From Microvirga sp. BSC39 (lineage in GTDB: Bacteria > Pseudomonadota > Alphaproteobacteria > Rhizobiales > Beijerinckiaceae), in NCBI RefSeq assembly GCF_000739015.1, contig NZ_JPUG01000070.1, forward strand, positions 174,113 to 238,112: a stretch of 64,000 nt of DNA. Direction: 5' to 3'. This document shows positions 42,470-50,793 of the stretch, in pieces. Under the pieces are notes generated by a model. The model was not told the origin of the DNA and did no database searches. It saw only the letters and a list, made by a program, of their open reading frames with translations. A program made the translations under genes and the position numbers. How positions within the stretch are numbered: position 1 is the stretch's first letter; every line of letters starts with the position of its first letter.

Positions 42470-42494
42470 CGCAAAAGTGGGAACCGGTCTTGCG
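42470..42494. repeat. REP-like palindrome after trpS
   Basis: CGCAAAAGTGGGAACC and GGTCTTGCG form an imperfect hairpin immediately after the trpS stop; AAAAGTGG matches the core of the repeat cluster at 31063. Probably one copy of a REP family. Confidence 0.6.
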
Positions 42495-42580
42495 TGCAGA
42501 GATGCGCCTCTCGGGAGAAGCCCCCGCTTGCCGTTGACGCAAAGGCAGGGCAGCATCCGGGGTCATCAGGAGAGCGTTCC

Positions 42581-43078
42581 GTGAGCGACAAGCGTCGATC
42601 TTACGAATCGGGCCACAGGCCGAAATTCATGGTGGTGGTCGACAAGACCCCGGAATGCGCCAGGGCGGTGCACTTCGCCTCCCGCCGCGCGGCCCGCACC
42701 GGCGCCAGCATGGTGATGCTCGCGGTCGTCGACCCGCCCGACAATTTCGAGTGGATCGGCGTGGGCGAGGCCATGATCGAGGAGGCAAGCGAGGAAGCCG
42801 AGAAGCTCCTCGATACGGCCGCCCGCGAGGCCCGCAATGCCGCGGGCGTCGAGCCCGAGCAGGTGATCCGCGTCGGCACCCGGGCGGACGAGATCATGAA
42901 GCTGATCCAGGAGGACGAGGACATCTCCTTCCTGGTGCTCGGCGCCGGCAGCAGCAAGGAGGGGCCCGGCCCCCTGGTCTCGACCCTGGGCGGGCGCGCC
43001 GCCGCCTCCTTCCCGGTCCCCATCGTCATCGTGCCCGGCGGCCTGTCGGACGAGGAGATCGACGCGCTCGCCGGGTGA
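42581..43078 (+). CDS. Universal stress protein
   Basis: A 165-residue UspA-fold protein beginning with GTG after AGGAG. The fold is seen as KFMVVVDKTPECARAVHFAS and LVLGAGSSKEGPGPLV, with the nucleotide-binding loop partly resembling G-x2-G-x9-G(S/T). The end PVPIVIVPGGLSDEEIDALAG is typical of the group adjacent to trpS in alphaproteobacteria. It may bind ATP and help survival under stress; specific action unknown. It is convergent with icd, with only six bases between. Confidence 0.9.
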   Translation: MSDKRRSYESGHRPKFMVVVDKTPECARAVHFASRRAARTGASMVMLAVVDPPDNFEWIGVGEAMIEEASEEAEKLLDTAAREARNAAGVEPEQVIRVGTRADEIMKLIQEDEDISFLVLGAGSSKEGPGPLVSTLGGRAAASFPVPIVIVPGGLSDEEIDALAG

Positions 43079-43084
43079 TCCCGG

Positions 43085-44566
43085 CTACTGCCCCTGACCG
43101 AGGGAATAGCCCGGCACGCCGTCGAAGGTGAAGAGGTGCTCCGTCTTCACGAACTCGACCCCTGCCGAGGCCAGCCGGCCGAGGAGCTGCGCCAGGGTGG
43201 CCTTGTTCGGAGCCTTGCCCGGATGCGCCTCGAAGCGGCAGCGCCAATGGTCGGTGCAGAAGGTTTCCGGCAGGCCCTGCGGCCAGACCTTCACGCCGCG
43301 ATTGGTGATCAGCTTCAGCGCGACCAAGCCATCCTCGGCAGCCTTCAGGCGCTCGGCCAGGTCGTCGGCCGCGCCGCGCCATTCCACGAACACGTCCATG
43401 CCGACGAGGTCCTTCCGCGCAGGCGCCTTGCGCTCATAGGCCGGGATCGGGATTGCGCCCCGCGTCGTGTCGTAATGCACGGGCTTGAGCCTTTTCGGGC
43501 TTTCCCCGAGCCGGGCGATCACCGCGTCGGCGAAGGCTTGCGTGCCCACCCGCTCTGTGGACGTGGCGGGCGTGTAGATGTCGGCCGTGTGGATGCCGTC
43601 CTCGATGGTGGCGAGCCAGGCATTGTGCAGGCGCTGCGCGGCCTCCGACTGCCCCACATGCTGGAGCATCATGGCACCGGCGAGGATGAGCCCCGACGGG
43701 TTCGCGATGCCCTGGCCTGCGATGTCCGGCGCGGAGCCGTGGATCGCCTCGAACATCGCTCCATGGGCGCCGATATTGGCGGAGCCTGCAAGCCCCACGG
43801 AGCCTGCAACCTCGGCGGCGATGTCGGACACGATGTCGCCGTAGAGGTTGGGGGTCACGATCACGTCGAAGCGCTCGGGCGAGTCAGCGAGCCGCGCCGC
43901 CCCGATATCGATGATCATGTGCCGCTTCTCGATCTCGGGATATTCGGCCCCGATCTCGTCGAACACCTTGTGGAAGAGCCCGTCCGTCAGCTTCATGATG
44001 TTGTCCTTCGTGAAGCAGGTGACGCTCCGGCGGCCGGAGGCGCGGGCATAGTCGAAGGCATAGCGCACGATGCGCTCGGTGCCGGGCCGGGAGATCAGCT
44101 TGAGGCATTGATAGACCTCGTCCGTCTGCCGGTGCTCGATGCCGGCATAGAGGTCCTCCTCGTTCTCCCGCACGATGACCACGTCCATGGCGGGGTGCTT
44201 CGTGGCCACGAAGGGCGCGTAGGCCTGGGTCGGACGCACATTGGCGAAGAGGCCGAGCCCCTTGCGGATCGTCACGTTGAGGCTCTTGAAGCCGCCACCC
44301 TGCGGGGTGGTGATGGGCGCCTTGAAGAACAGCCCCGTGCGCCGCAGGCTCGCCCAGGCTTCGGGCGCGATCCCGGCGGACAGGCCCTTGCCGTAGACTT
44401 TCTCGCCGATCTCGATCTCCTCGACCGCGAGTTTCGCCCCGCAAGCTTCGAGCGCGCGCAGGGCCGCATCCATGATCTCCGGCCCGATGCCGTCGCCGCG
44501 GGCGATGGTGACCGGCGTTGCAACGGGAAGGGTGAGGAAAGTCTGGGTTCTGGGATGAAAGTTCAT
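43085..44566 (-). CDS. icd: Isocitrate dehydrogenase with C-terminal extension, NAD-type cofactor motif
   Basis: A 493-residue beta-decarboxylating dehydrogenase. The catalytic domain spans residues 15-340: GDGIGPEIMDAALRAL, isocitrate-binding SLNVTIRKGLGLFANVRP with Ser and Asn, VIVRENEEDLYAG, and metal-binding Asp in NLYGDIVSDIAAEV. A C-terminal domain of about 140 residues follows, as in Thermus/Rickettsia-like enzymes. At the cofactor site E. coli has Lys344-Tyr345; here it is Asp-Ile (HGSAPDIAG), with Ala in ANPSG, the pattern of NAD enzymes. It is divergent from a LysR gene that probably controls it. It interrupts the usp-nfu neighbourhood. Confidence 0.9.
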   Translation of the reverse strand: MNFHPRTQTFLTLPVATPVTIARGDGIGPEIMDAALRALEACGAKLAVEEIEIGEKVYGKGLSAGIAPEAWASLRRTGLFFKAPITTPQGGGFKSLNVTIRKGLGLFANVRPTQAYAPFVATKHPAMDVVIVRENEEDLYAGIEHRQTDEVYQCLKLISRPGTERIVRYAFDYARASGRRSVTCFTKDNIMKLTDGLFHKVFDEIGAEYPEIEKRHMIIDIGAARLADSPERFDVIVTPNLYGDIVSDIAAEVAGSVGLAGSANIGAHGAMFEAIHGSAPDIAGQGIANPSGLILAGAMMLQHVGQSEAAQRLHNAWLATIEDGIHTADIYTPATSTERVGTQAFADAVIARLGESPKRLKPVHYDTTRGAIPIPAYERKAPARKDLVGMDVFVEWRGAADDLAERLKAAEDGLVALKLITNRGVKVWPQGLPETFCTDHWRCRFEAHPGKAPNKATLAQLLGRLASAGVEFVKTEHLFTFDGVPGYSLGQGQ

Positions 44567-44665
44567 GATGATCTCCGCGATGGTGGCGGGACCATGGAAC
44601 GGGGTTCACCTCTTTTGAAATAAATAATAGAACTTGTTATCATTTGATTTCACAATGGTGAGTTC

Positions 44666-45580
44666 ATGCTGCCGCGTCTCGACTTCGATCTCCTGAGAAC
44701 CTTCGTGACGGTCGCCGAGACCGGGAACCTGACCCGGGCCGGGGAGCGGCTCCTCTTGAGCCAGCCGACTGTCAGCCTCCAGATCAAGCGCCTGGAGGAA
44801 CAGCTCGGCTGCGCCCTGATGGAGCGCACGCCGCGCAGCCTGTCCCTCACCTCCGAGGGGGAGACCCTGCTGTCCTATGCGCGCCGCATCCTGTCTCTCA
44901 CCGACGAGGCGGTGGCGCGCCTGGTCGAGCCCACCATGCAAGGCCTGGTGCGGCTGGGAACGCCGGAGGATTTCGCCACGACCCATCTGTCAGGGGTGCT
45001 GGCCCGGTTCGCGGAAGCCCACCCGAACGTGGCCCTGGAGGTGACCACGGACCTCACCCTCAACCTCATCGAGCGCTTCAAGGAGGGCGAGTTCGACCTC
45101 GTCCTCATCAAGCGGGAGCCCATGGGGCCGACCGACGGGGTGCGGGTCTGGCGCGAACCCCTGGTCTGGGCCTCGACCCGGCCCGATCCCTTCGAGCGGA
45201 ACGGGCCGCTCCCGCTCGTGGTCTCGCCCCACCCTTGCGTCTACCGCAAGCGGGCGACCCATGCCCTCGACCGGGCCGGGCGGCCCTGGCGGATCGCCTA
45301 TACGTCCACGTCCCTGGCGGGCGCTCAAGCGGCCGTCCGGGCCGGCCTGGGGCTGACGGTGCTGCCCAAGGAGATGGTGCCGGAGGACTTCTTCATCATC
45401 GACACGGCGGCCGGGGCCCCCGACCTGTCCGACACCGAGGTCGCCCTGATGACCGTGCCGAGCCTGTCCGTCCCGGCCGAGCGCCTGGCCGCCCACATGG
45501 TGCGCTCCCTCGAACGAAGGGATGGAACGGGCTCGTCACGGCCTTGGAATTCCCAGAAGACCATCCACATTTCCGAGTGA
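44666..45580 (+). CDS. LysR-family regulator divergent from icd
   Basis: A 304-residue LTTR. The wHTH is at about residues 5-62 (FDLLRTFVTVAETGNLTRAGERLLLSQPTVSLQIKRLEEQLG in pieces) and an effector domain follows from about 90 (GLVRLGTPEDFATTHL, DLVLIKREP, TSTSLAGAQAAVRAGLGLTVLP). The effector domain resembles the LysR/NAC-like group that binds organic acids. The 99-base intergenic region with icd contains the inverted repeat ATAA..TTAT at 44626-44641, a possible T-N11-A type site. Regulation of icd is inferred from divergence. Confidence 0.9.
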   Translation: MLPRLDFDLLRTFVTVAETGNLTRAGERLLLSQPTVSLQIKRLEEQLGCALMERTPRSLSLTSEGETLLSYARRILSLTDEAVARLVEPTMQGLVRLGTPEDFATTHLSGVLARFAEAHPNVALEVTTDLTLNLIERFKEGEFDLVLIKREPMGPTDGVRVWREPLVWASTRPDPFERNGPLPLVVSPHPCVYRKRATHALDRAGRPWRIAYTSTSLAGAQAAVRAGLGLTVLPKEMVPEDFFIIDTAAGAPDLSDTEVALMTVPSLSVPAERLAAHMVRSLERRDGTGSSRPWNSQKTIHISE

Positions 45581-45644
45581 ACCTGTTAGAACGATTCCAA
45601 CACCCACTCGGCCGGCCTTGAACCGGCGCAGAGGACGAAAAGCG

Positions 45645-46205
45645 ATGTTCATCCAGACCGAAGCCACTCCCAATCCCGCCACCCTGAAGTTCCTGCCCGG
45701 CCGCGTGGTCATGCCAGAGGGCACGTTCGAGGCGAAGACCCCCGAGCAGGGCGAAGTTTCGCCGCTCGCCGAGCGCCTCTTTGCCGTGCCGGGCGTGACC
45801 GGCGTCTTCTTCGGCTACGACTTCGTCACGGTAACGAAGGCGGACGGCGAGTGGCAGCACCTGAAGCCGGCGATCCTCGGCGCGATCATGGAGCATTTCA
45901 TGACCGGCGCGCCGCTCTTCGCCAACGGCTACGGCGTCAGCCAGGAGGACGGCGAGGAGTTCTTCGACGACGCGGACGCCGCAACCGTCGAGACCATCAA
46001 GGAGCTGCTCGAGACCCGCATCCGCCCGGCGGTGGCGGGCGACGGCGGCGACATCACCTTCCGGGGCTTCAAGGACGGCACGGTCTATCTCGTCATGAAG
46101 GGCGCCTGCTCGGGCTGCCCGTCCTCGACCGCAACGCTCCGCCACGGCATCCAGAACCTGCTGCGCCACTTCCTCCCGGACGTGCGCGAGGTTCAGGCGG
46201 TCTGA
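45645..46205 (+). CDS. NifU-family iron-sulfur carrier protein (Nfu type)
   Basis: A 186-residue Fe-S scaffold/carrier. The N-terminal Nfu domain starts MFIQTEATPNPATLKFLPGR and the C-terminal NifU domain carries CSGCPSS (CxxC) around residue 150, which binds a [4Fe-4S] cluster between two subunits. It delivers clusters to target enzymes. In Rhizobiales it stands between the universal stress gene and tsaB; here the icd-lysR pair has been placed in front of it. A terminator lies just after it. Confidence 0.93.
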   Translation: MFIQTEATPNPATLKFLPGRVVMPEGTFEAKTPEQGEVSPLAERLFAVPGVTGVFFGYDFVTVTKADGEWQHLKPAILGAIMEHFMTGAPLFANGYGVSQEDGEEFFDDADAATVETIKELLETRIRPAVAGDGGDITFRGFKDGTVYLVMKGACSGCPSSTATLRHGIQNLLRHFLPDVREVQAV

Positions 46206-46241
46206 CGCCTGTTCGATCCGGAACCGGAAGCTCGGTTATCG

Positions 46242-46268
46242 AAGCGCGGCTGAAAAGCCGCGCTTTTT
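46242..46268 (+). terminator. Intrinsic terminator after nfu
   Basis: A perfect 10-bp stem (AAGCGCGGCT / AGCCGCGCTT) with GAAA loop and TTT tail lies between the convergent nfu and NUDIX genes. Confidence 0.9.
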
Positions 46269-46299
46269 CCTTGAGGAGTTCTGTCGAACCGGGTGAGCC

Positions 46300-46884
46300 T
46301 CACAGGCTCCACTTGCCGATGGCGCTCAGCGCAATGGCCAGGGAGGCGACCTGCATCGCATTGGTGATCGTGCCGTCGGCAGCAAGCCGGACAGCCTCCT
46401 GAACCGGAATCCGCACCACCTTGATCTGCTCGGCCGGGTCGTTCAGCTTCCTGCCGGACAGGCGCACCCCCTGCGCCAGCACGGTATGGCAGAAGTTCGT
46501 GTGGGTCGCAGGGTTGGGCGAGTGCCTGCCGAAAGAGCGCCAGCGCTCTGCAACGTATCCCGTCTCCTCCTCGAGCTCGCGGGCCGCCGCCGCGACCGGG
46601 GATGAGTCCTCCCGGTCGACCACCCCGGCCGGCACCTCGAGGGACATGCCCCCATAGCCATGGCGATACTGCTCGACCAGGATGATGTGATCCTCGTCGT
46701 CGAGGGCCACCACATGAACCCAGTCGGGATATTCGAGCACGTAATAGGGCGCCACCTCCACGCCGTCCGCGGTCAAACAATCATCGGCGCGAAGCCCGAT
46801 CCAGCGGTCGCGAATCACGTCGCGCGAGGTTTTCACGGTCCAGGGCCTGGGCTCGGTGGAAGATGGGTCTGATCCGGTTGTCAT
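46300..46884 (-). CDS. NUDIX hydrolase
   Basis: A 194-residue Nudix protein resembling ADP-ribose/ADP-sugar pyrophosphatases: the start IRDRWIGLRADDCLTADG and the core VLVEQYRHGYGGMSLEVPAGVVD (in parts) fit the NudF-like subgroup. The Nudix box reads G(x)..R-E-L-E-E-E-T-G-Y (ARELEEETGY), canonical at its C-terminal half; the Glu six residues after the Gly is replaced by Asp and there is one extra residue. It would hydrolyse a nucleoside diphosphate linked to another group. Convergent with nfu and divergent from tsaB. Confidence 0.88.
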   Translation of the reverse strand: MTTGSDPSSTEPRPWTVKTSRDVIRDRWIGLRADDCLTADGVEVAPYYVLEYPDWVHVVALDDEDHIILVEQYRHGYGGMSLEVPAGVVDREDSSPVAAAARELEEETGYVAERWRSFGRHSPNPATHTNFCHTVLAQGVRLSGRKLNDPAEQIKVVRIPVQEAVRLAADGTITNAMQVASLAIALSAIGKWSL

Positions 46885-47018
46885 GGGCCGATCATGGCAT
46901 TGGCCCTCCAGCCTGCTCAAGCCGAAACCCTCCGGTCGCAGGACAGGCGCATGAAACCGGGTTTCCTCCGGTCCGCTTCATGCTCTAAAGAAGCGCACAG
47001 ACCTGACGGAGACAGACG

Positions 47019-47702
47019 TTGCGCGTCCTTGCCATCGATACCGCCCTCGGCGCCTGCTCGGCCTGCATCGTCCAGGCCGGAGAGACCGTGCCGCTGGCAG
47101 CAGAGTCCATTCCCATGGAGCGCGGCCACGCGGAGGCCCTGATGCCGCTCCTTGACCGGCTCTCGGCCCAGGTGGACGGCGGTTTCGAGAGCCTCGACCG
47201 GGTGGCCGTGACGGTCGGCCCCGGCAGCTATACGGGCCTCAGGGTCGGCATCAGCGCGGCCCGCGGCATCGGCCTGGCGGCCGGCATTCCGGTCGTGGGG
47301 GTCGCCACCCTGTCGGCCTTCCTGGCGCCGCTCATGGTCGGCGACAGGCGCGGACTGTTCACCGCCGCCATCGATGCCAAGCACGGCCACCTCTACATCC
47401 AGGCCATCGCGCCGGGCGGACGCACCATCATCCCGCCGGGGCTGATGACCTATCGCGACGCCATCCGGCTCCTCGGCTCGGGGCCGATCGTCGTGGCCGG
47501 ATCGGCCGCCGCCATGCTGGCGGCCGAGGCCCGGATCCAGGGGGTCGAGGCGCAGGTCAGCGACGTGTCGGCCTTCCCCGACATCGCCTGGGTGGCGCGC
47601 CTCGGGGCGCTGGCCGACCCGGCCCAGGCCCTGCCGAAGCCGCTCTACCTGCGCGAACCCGACGCCAAGCCGCAGGACGGGGCCCGAATCGCCCGGCAAT
47701 AG
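47019..47702 (+). CDS. tsaB: tRNA t6A synthesis protein TsaB
   Basis: A 227-residue ASKHA-fold protein starting with TTG (GGAGA 8 bases upstream). LAIDTALGACSACI and VTVGPGSYTGLRVGISAARG are TsaB landmarks; it lacks the metal-binding His pair of TsaD, as expected. TsaB helps TsaD add threonylcarbamoyl to A37 of ANN-reading tRNAs. Next to rimI and fur, which is the standard order. Confidence 0.94.
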   Translation: MRVLAIDTALGACSACIVQAGETVPLAAESIPMERGHAEALMPLLDRLSAQVDGGFESLDRVAVTVGPGSYTGLRVGISAARGIGLAAGIPVVGVATLSAFLAPLMVGDRRGLFTAAIDAKHGHLYIQAIAPGGRTIIPPGLMTYRDAIRLLGSGPIVVAGSAAAMLAAEARIQGVEAQVSDVSAFPDIAWVARLGALADPAQALPKPLYLREPDAKPQDGARIARQ

Positions 47703-47712
47703 AATTCCCGCC

Positions 47713-48198
47713 ATGAGCATTCTCGACCGCTTCCTCCATCCGCCTGCGCCGCATGTGGAGCCCGTCGGCACCGATGCGGCTGCGCGGCTCGCGGCGATCC
47801 ACGCCTCGGCCTTCCCGCGGCCGTGGAGCACCCTCGATTTCGAGCGCCTGCTCGGGGAGCGCGGAATCATGGCGGACGGGCTTTTCCTGGGCCGCACCAC
47901 CAAGCCGTCCGGCTTCGTCCTGTCGCGGATCGTGCTCGACGAGGCGGAGATCATCACGGTGGCCATTGCCCCTGAGGCGCGGGGGAAGGGCTTTGCTCGC
48001 GCGCTTCTCACTCCCCATCTCGACGCCCTGTCCCGCCGGGGCGTCGCCCGCGTGCACCTGGAGGTCGAGGAGGGCAATGGACCGGCCATCGCTCTCTACC
48101 GCCGCGCCGGGTTCCGAGAGACCGGACGGCGGGAGGGATATTATCACAAGGCCGACGGCACGAAGGCTTCGGCGCTGACCATGGCGCTCGACCTATAG
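47713..48198 (+). CDS. rimI: Ribosomal protein S18-alanine N-acetyltransferase RimI
   Basis: A 161-residue GNAT acetyltransferase. The acetyl-CoA site is IAPEARGKGFARALLTPHL, and the end RAGFRETGRREGYY is the conserved RimI signature with the catalytic tyrosine. It acetylates the N-terminus of S18. It sits 10 bases after tsaB and precedes the Fur-type gene, as in most Rhizobiales. The N-terminal Phe/Pro-rich part is slightly longer than in E. coli (148 aa). Confidence 0.92.
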   Translation: MSILDRFLHPPAPHVEPVGTDAAARLAAIHASAFPRPWSTLDFERLLGERGIMADGLFLGRTTKPSGFVLSRIVLDEAEIITVAIAPEARGKGFARALLTPHLDALSRRGVARVHLEVEEGNGPAIALYRRAGFRETGRREGYYHKADGTKASALTMALDL

Positions 48199-48248
48199 CC
48201 CCCTCCGCTCACCTACCGTATAACCCTCCGCAAGGAGACCTTTCAGCC

Positions 48249-48704
48249 TTGGCCACACGCAACAGCACATCCGCCAGAATGCGCCGGTCGGACGCCATCG
48301 AGCGCGCCTGCCGCGAGAAGGGCCTGCGCATGACGGGCCAGCGCAAGATCATCGCGCAGGTGCTCGATTCGGCCGAGGACCATCCCGACGTGGTGGAGCT
48401 GCATCGCCGCGCCGTGCAGGTTGACGACCGCATTTCACTCTCCACCGTCTACCGGACCGTGAAGCTGTTCGAGACGGAGGGCATTCTCGAACGGCTCGAT
48501 TTCCGCGACGGGCGCTCGCGCTACGAGCAGGCGGCCCGCGAGCACCACGACCACCTGATCAATCTCGAGACGGGAGACGTGATCGAGTTCCGCTCCGAGG
48601 AGATCGAGGCGCTGCAGAACGAGATCGCCCGACGCCTCGGCTACAAGGTGGTGTATCACCGGCTAGAACTCTACGCGGTGCCGCTGGACAAGGACGACGC
48701 GTGA
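48249..48704 (+). CDS. fur: Fur-family metal regulator (Fur/Mur)
   Basis: A 151-residue Fur protein beginning with TTG; AAGGAG lies upstream at a rather long spacing of about 11 bases, while the next in-frame ATG has no ribosome binding site. The winged helix has GLRMTGQRKIIAQVLDSAED and STVYRTVKLFETEGILERLDF, and metal ligands are in EHHDHLINLETGDVIEF. In rhizobia this protein acts as a manganese-responsive regulator (Mur), while Irr handles iron, so the name is by homology. It overlaps plsC by four bases. Confidence 0.9.
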   Translation: MATRNSTSARMRRSDAIERACREKGLRMTGQRKIIAQVLDSAEDHPDVVELHRRAVQVDDRISLSTVYRTVKLFETEGILERLDFRDGRSRYEQAAREHHDHLINLETGDVIEFRSEEIEALQNEIARRLGYKVVYHRLELYAVPLDKDDA

Positions 48705-49471
48705 CCACACTCGCTGTCGCCTTCCGGCTGCTCCTGCTCGGCCTGTGCAGCCTCGCGCTCGTGCCGCTGCAGATGCTGGCCCTGCGCCTCGGCTGGTCGG
48801 CCACCCTGCACGTGCTGCCGGTGTGGTTTCACCGGGCGCTTCTCAAAATCTTCAACGTGCGCGTGATCGAGCGCGGCACGCCGCCGGGCCGGGCAGCCAC
48901 CATCGTGGTGTCGAACCACGTCTCCTGGCTCGACATTCCGGTGATCGGATCCCTGCACCCGCTCTCGTTCATCGCGAAATCCGAGATCGAGGGCTGGCCC
49001 GTGGTGGGTTTCATGGCGACGCTCCAGCGCTCCGTGTTCATCGACCGCCAGCGCCGCAAGGCCACCGCCGAGGTCAACGACGCGCTGGCCCACCGGCTGG
49101 TGAAAGGCGAGGTGGTCGTGCTGTTTGCCGAGGGCACCACGAGTGATGGCAACCGGCTCCTGCCCTTCCGCTCCTCGCTGGTGGGCGCGGCCCAGACGGC
49201 GCTCATGCACGACAGCGTCGAGCGCGTGCTCCTGCAGCCGCTCGCCATCACTTATACCCACCGCCACGGCCTGCCCGTGACCCGGCGCGACCGCCCCTTC
49301 ATCGCCTGGTACGGCGACATGGATCTCGCGTCCCATCTCAAGATGTTCATCCGGGGCATTCCCCTCGACGTGGTGGTGACCTGGGGCGAGCCGATGCCCT
49401 TCAACGGCAACCGCAAGCAGGCCACCGCCTTCGCCGAGGCCGAGGTGCGGCGGGCGTTGAGGGCGGCATAA
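48701..49471 (+). CDS. plsC: 1-acylglycerol-3-phosphate O-acyltransferase PlsC
   Basis: A 256-residue membrane-associated acyltransferase with an N-terminal hydrophobic segment (FRLLLLGLCSLALVPLQML). Motif I is NHVSWLD (catalytic HX4D), motif II is DRQRRKA-like FIDRQRR, and motif III is FAEGTTSDG. It makes phosphatidic acid from lysophosphatidic acid. GTG start overlaps the fur stop (GTGA). It ends the tsaB-rimI-fur-plsC run; an extra gene group then separates it from miaB. Confidence 0.92.
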   Translation: MTTLAVAFRLLLLGLCSLALVPLQMLALRLGWSATLHVLPVWFHRALLKIFNVRVIERGTPPGRAATIVVSNHVSWLDIPVIGSLHPLSFIAKSEIEGWPVVGFMATLQRSVFIDRQRRKATAEVNDALAHRLVKGEVVVLFAEGTTSDGNRLLPFRSSLVGAAQTALMHDSVERVLLQPLAITYTHRHGLPVTRRDRPFIAWYGDMDLASHLKMFIRGIPLDVVVTWGEPMPFNGNRKQATAFAEAEVRRALRAA

Positions 49472-49477
49472 TCGCTG

Positions 49478-50410
49478 TCATCCCTGCGCCGCCTCCGCAG
49501 CCTGCGCCCTTGCCTCGTCCAGCAGCCAGGCCCGAAAGGCCGCCAGCGCCGGCCGGTCGGCGGTCGCCTCCGGGCAGACGATGTAATACTGATAGGCTCC
49601 CTTGACCTGATGCGGGAATGGCCGGACGAGACGGCCGGCCTTCAGATAATCACCGATGAGCACGTTGGTGGCGAGCGCTACGCCCTGCCCGGAAGCGGCG
49701 GCCTGCAGGCACAGATAGGTGTGGGTGAACCGAGGGCTGCGCGCGGTATCGATTCCCGAGACTCCGACCTCTGCAAGCCATCGATCCCAAGTGGTATAGT
49801 CCGGCACGCTATCAACGGCCTCGTAGATCAGGGTGTGATGCCGCAGATCGGCGGGCTCGCGCAAAGGCCGCTCCGGATTGTTGAGCAAGGCCGCACTGCA
49901 TACGGCGAAGAAGAACTCCTCCATCAGCAGGCTCGTGCGCAGGCCCGGATAGTGGCCGCGCCCGAAGCGGATCGCCATGTCCACGTCCTCGCGGTCGAAG
50001 TCGGTAAGCTCACCCGACACCGAGACCCGGACATCCAGCTCCGGGTGACGCTCCCGGAAGGCGCCGAGCCGCGGGATGAGCCAGTTCGAGGCGAGGCTCG
50101 GCATGGCGCTGACGGTGATGACGTTGGAGGCCTCCGGCCGCAGGGCCCGGGCCGTTGCCTCATCGAGCCGGTTGAGCGCCTCGGTGACGGATACCGCATA
50201 GCGCTCGCCCAGGGGCGTCAGCACCACGCCCCGACTCGGCTGGCGCAGGAAGAGCGGCCGCCCGAGCCAGGCTTCCAGCGCCTTCACCTGCTGACCCACG
50301 GCGCTCGCCGTGACGGCGATCTCGTCGCCGGCCTTCTCGAAGCTGAGGTGGCGGGCGGCGGCCTCAAAGGCGCGCAAGGCATTGAGGGGCGGGAGACGGC
50401 GACGGAACAT
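49478..50410 (-). CDS. GcvA-type LysR-family regulator
   Basis: A 310-residue LTTR of the GcvA/AmpR type. The helix-turn-helix start PPLNALRAFEAAARHLSFEKAGDEIAVTASAVGQQVKALEAWLGRPLF (in pieces) is characteristic; the effector domain contains VISALPSL-like VSAMPSLASNWLIPRLGAFRERHPEL and ASGQGVALATNVL. It is divergent from a DUF1127 protein and a glutathione transferase and may regulate them. The ATG with AAAGG upstream was preferred to a longer frame. Confidence 0.9.
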   Translation of the reverse strand: MFRRRLPPLNALRAFEAAARHLSFEKAGDEIAVTASAVGQQVKALEAWLGRPLFLRQPSRGVVLTPLGERYAVSVTEALNRLDEATARALRPEASNVITVSAMPSLASNWLIPRLGAFRERHPELDVRVSVSGELTDFDREDVDMAIRFGRGHYPGLRTSLLMEEFFFAVCSAALLNNPERPLREPADLRHHTLIYEAVDSVPDYTTWDRWLAEVGVSGIDTARSPRFTHTYLCLQAAASGQGVALATNVLIGDYLKAGRLVRPFPHQVKGAYQYYIVCPEATADRPALAAFRAWLLDEARAQAAEAAQG

Positions 50411-50533
50411 GGGGACCTTTGAGGCACTCTGCCCAAGTTCTGCTTGGGCAAGACGCAAGAACTTCTCGTTTGCTTGCAGCCTACCACAGGAGCACATTCA
50501 TCTCCAGAGAAACGCCATCGAAGGAGAACCGTC

Positions 50534-50773
50534 ATGGCGACCGGATATGCCACAGCAAATCTTGGGTTCCACACCGCTCACCGCAACCACGGGAACGTGC
50601 TCATGAATCTGCTTTTGCGCTATGAGGCCTGGCTTGACCGGCGCAGGACCTCCAAGATCCTGTACGAACTCGACGACCATGCTCTGCACGATATCGGGTT
50701 GTCACGGGCCGATGTGGAGGGCCTGAATGAGACCTCCTGGCAGGATCACCTCCCGCCGTCGATCAGCCGATAA
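50534..50773 (+). CDS. DUF1127 small arginine-rich protein
   Basis: A 79-residue protein with the YjiS-like DUF1127 domain (LLRYEAWLDRRRTSKILYELDDHALHDIGLSRADV in part) at the C-terminal half and a polar N-terminal part. In Agrobacterium and Rhodobacter, small DUF1127 proteins affect phosphate and carbon metabolism, partly through RNA. AAGGAG stands 8 bases ahead of the ATG. It is 20 bases upstream of the GST gene, probably one operon. Confidence 0.85.
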   Translation: MATGYATANLGFHTAHRNHGNVLMNLLLRYEAWLDRRRTSKILYELDDHALHDIGLSRADVEGLNETSWQDHLPPSISR

Positions 50774-50793
50774 GCACATTTGAAAGGCGCCCG

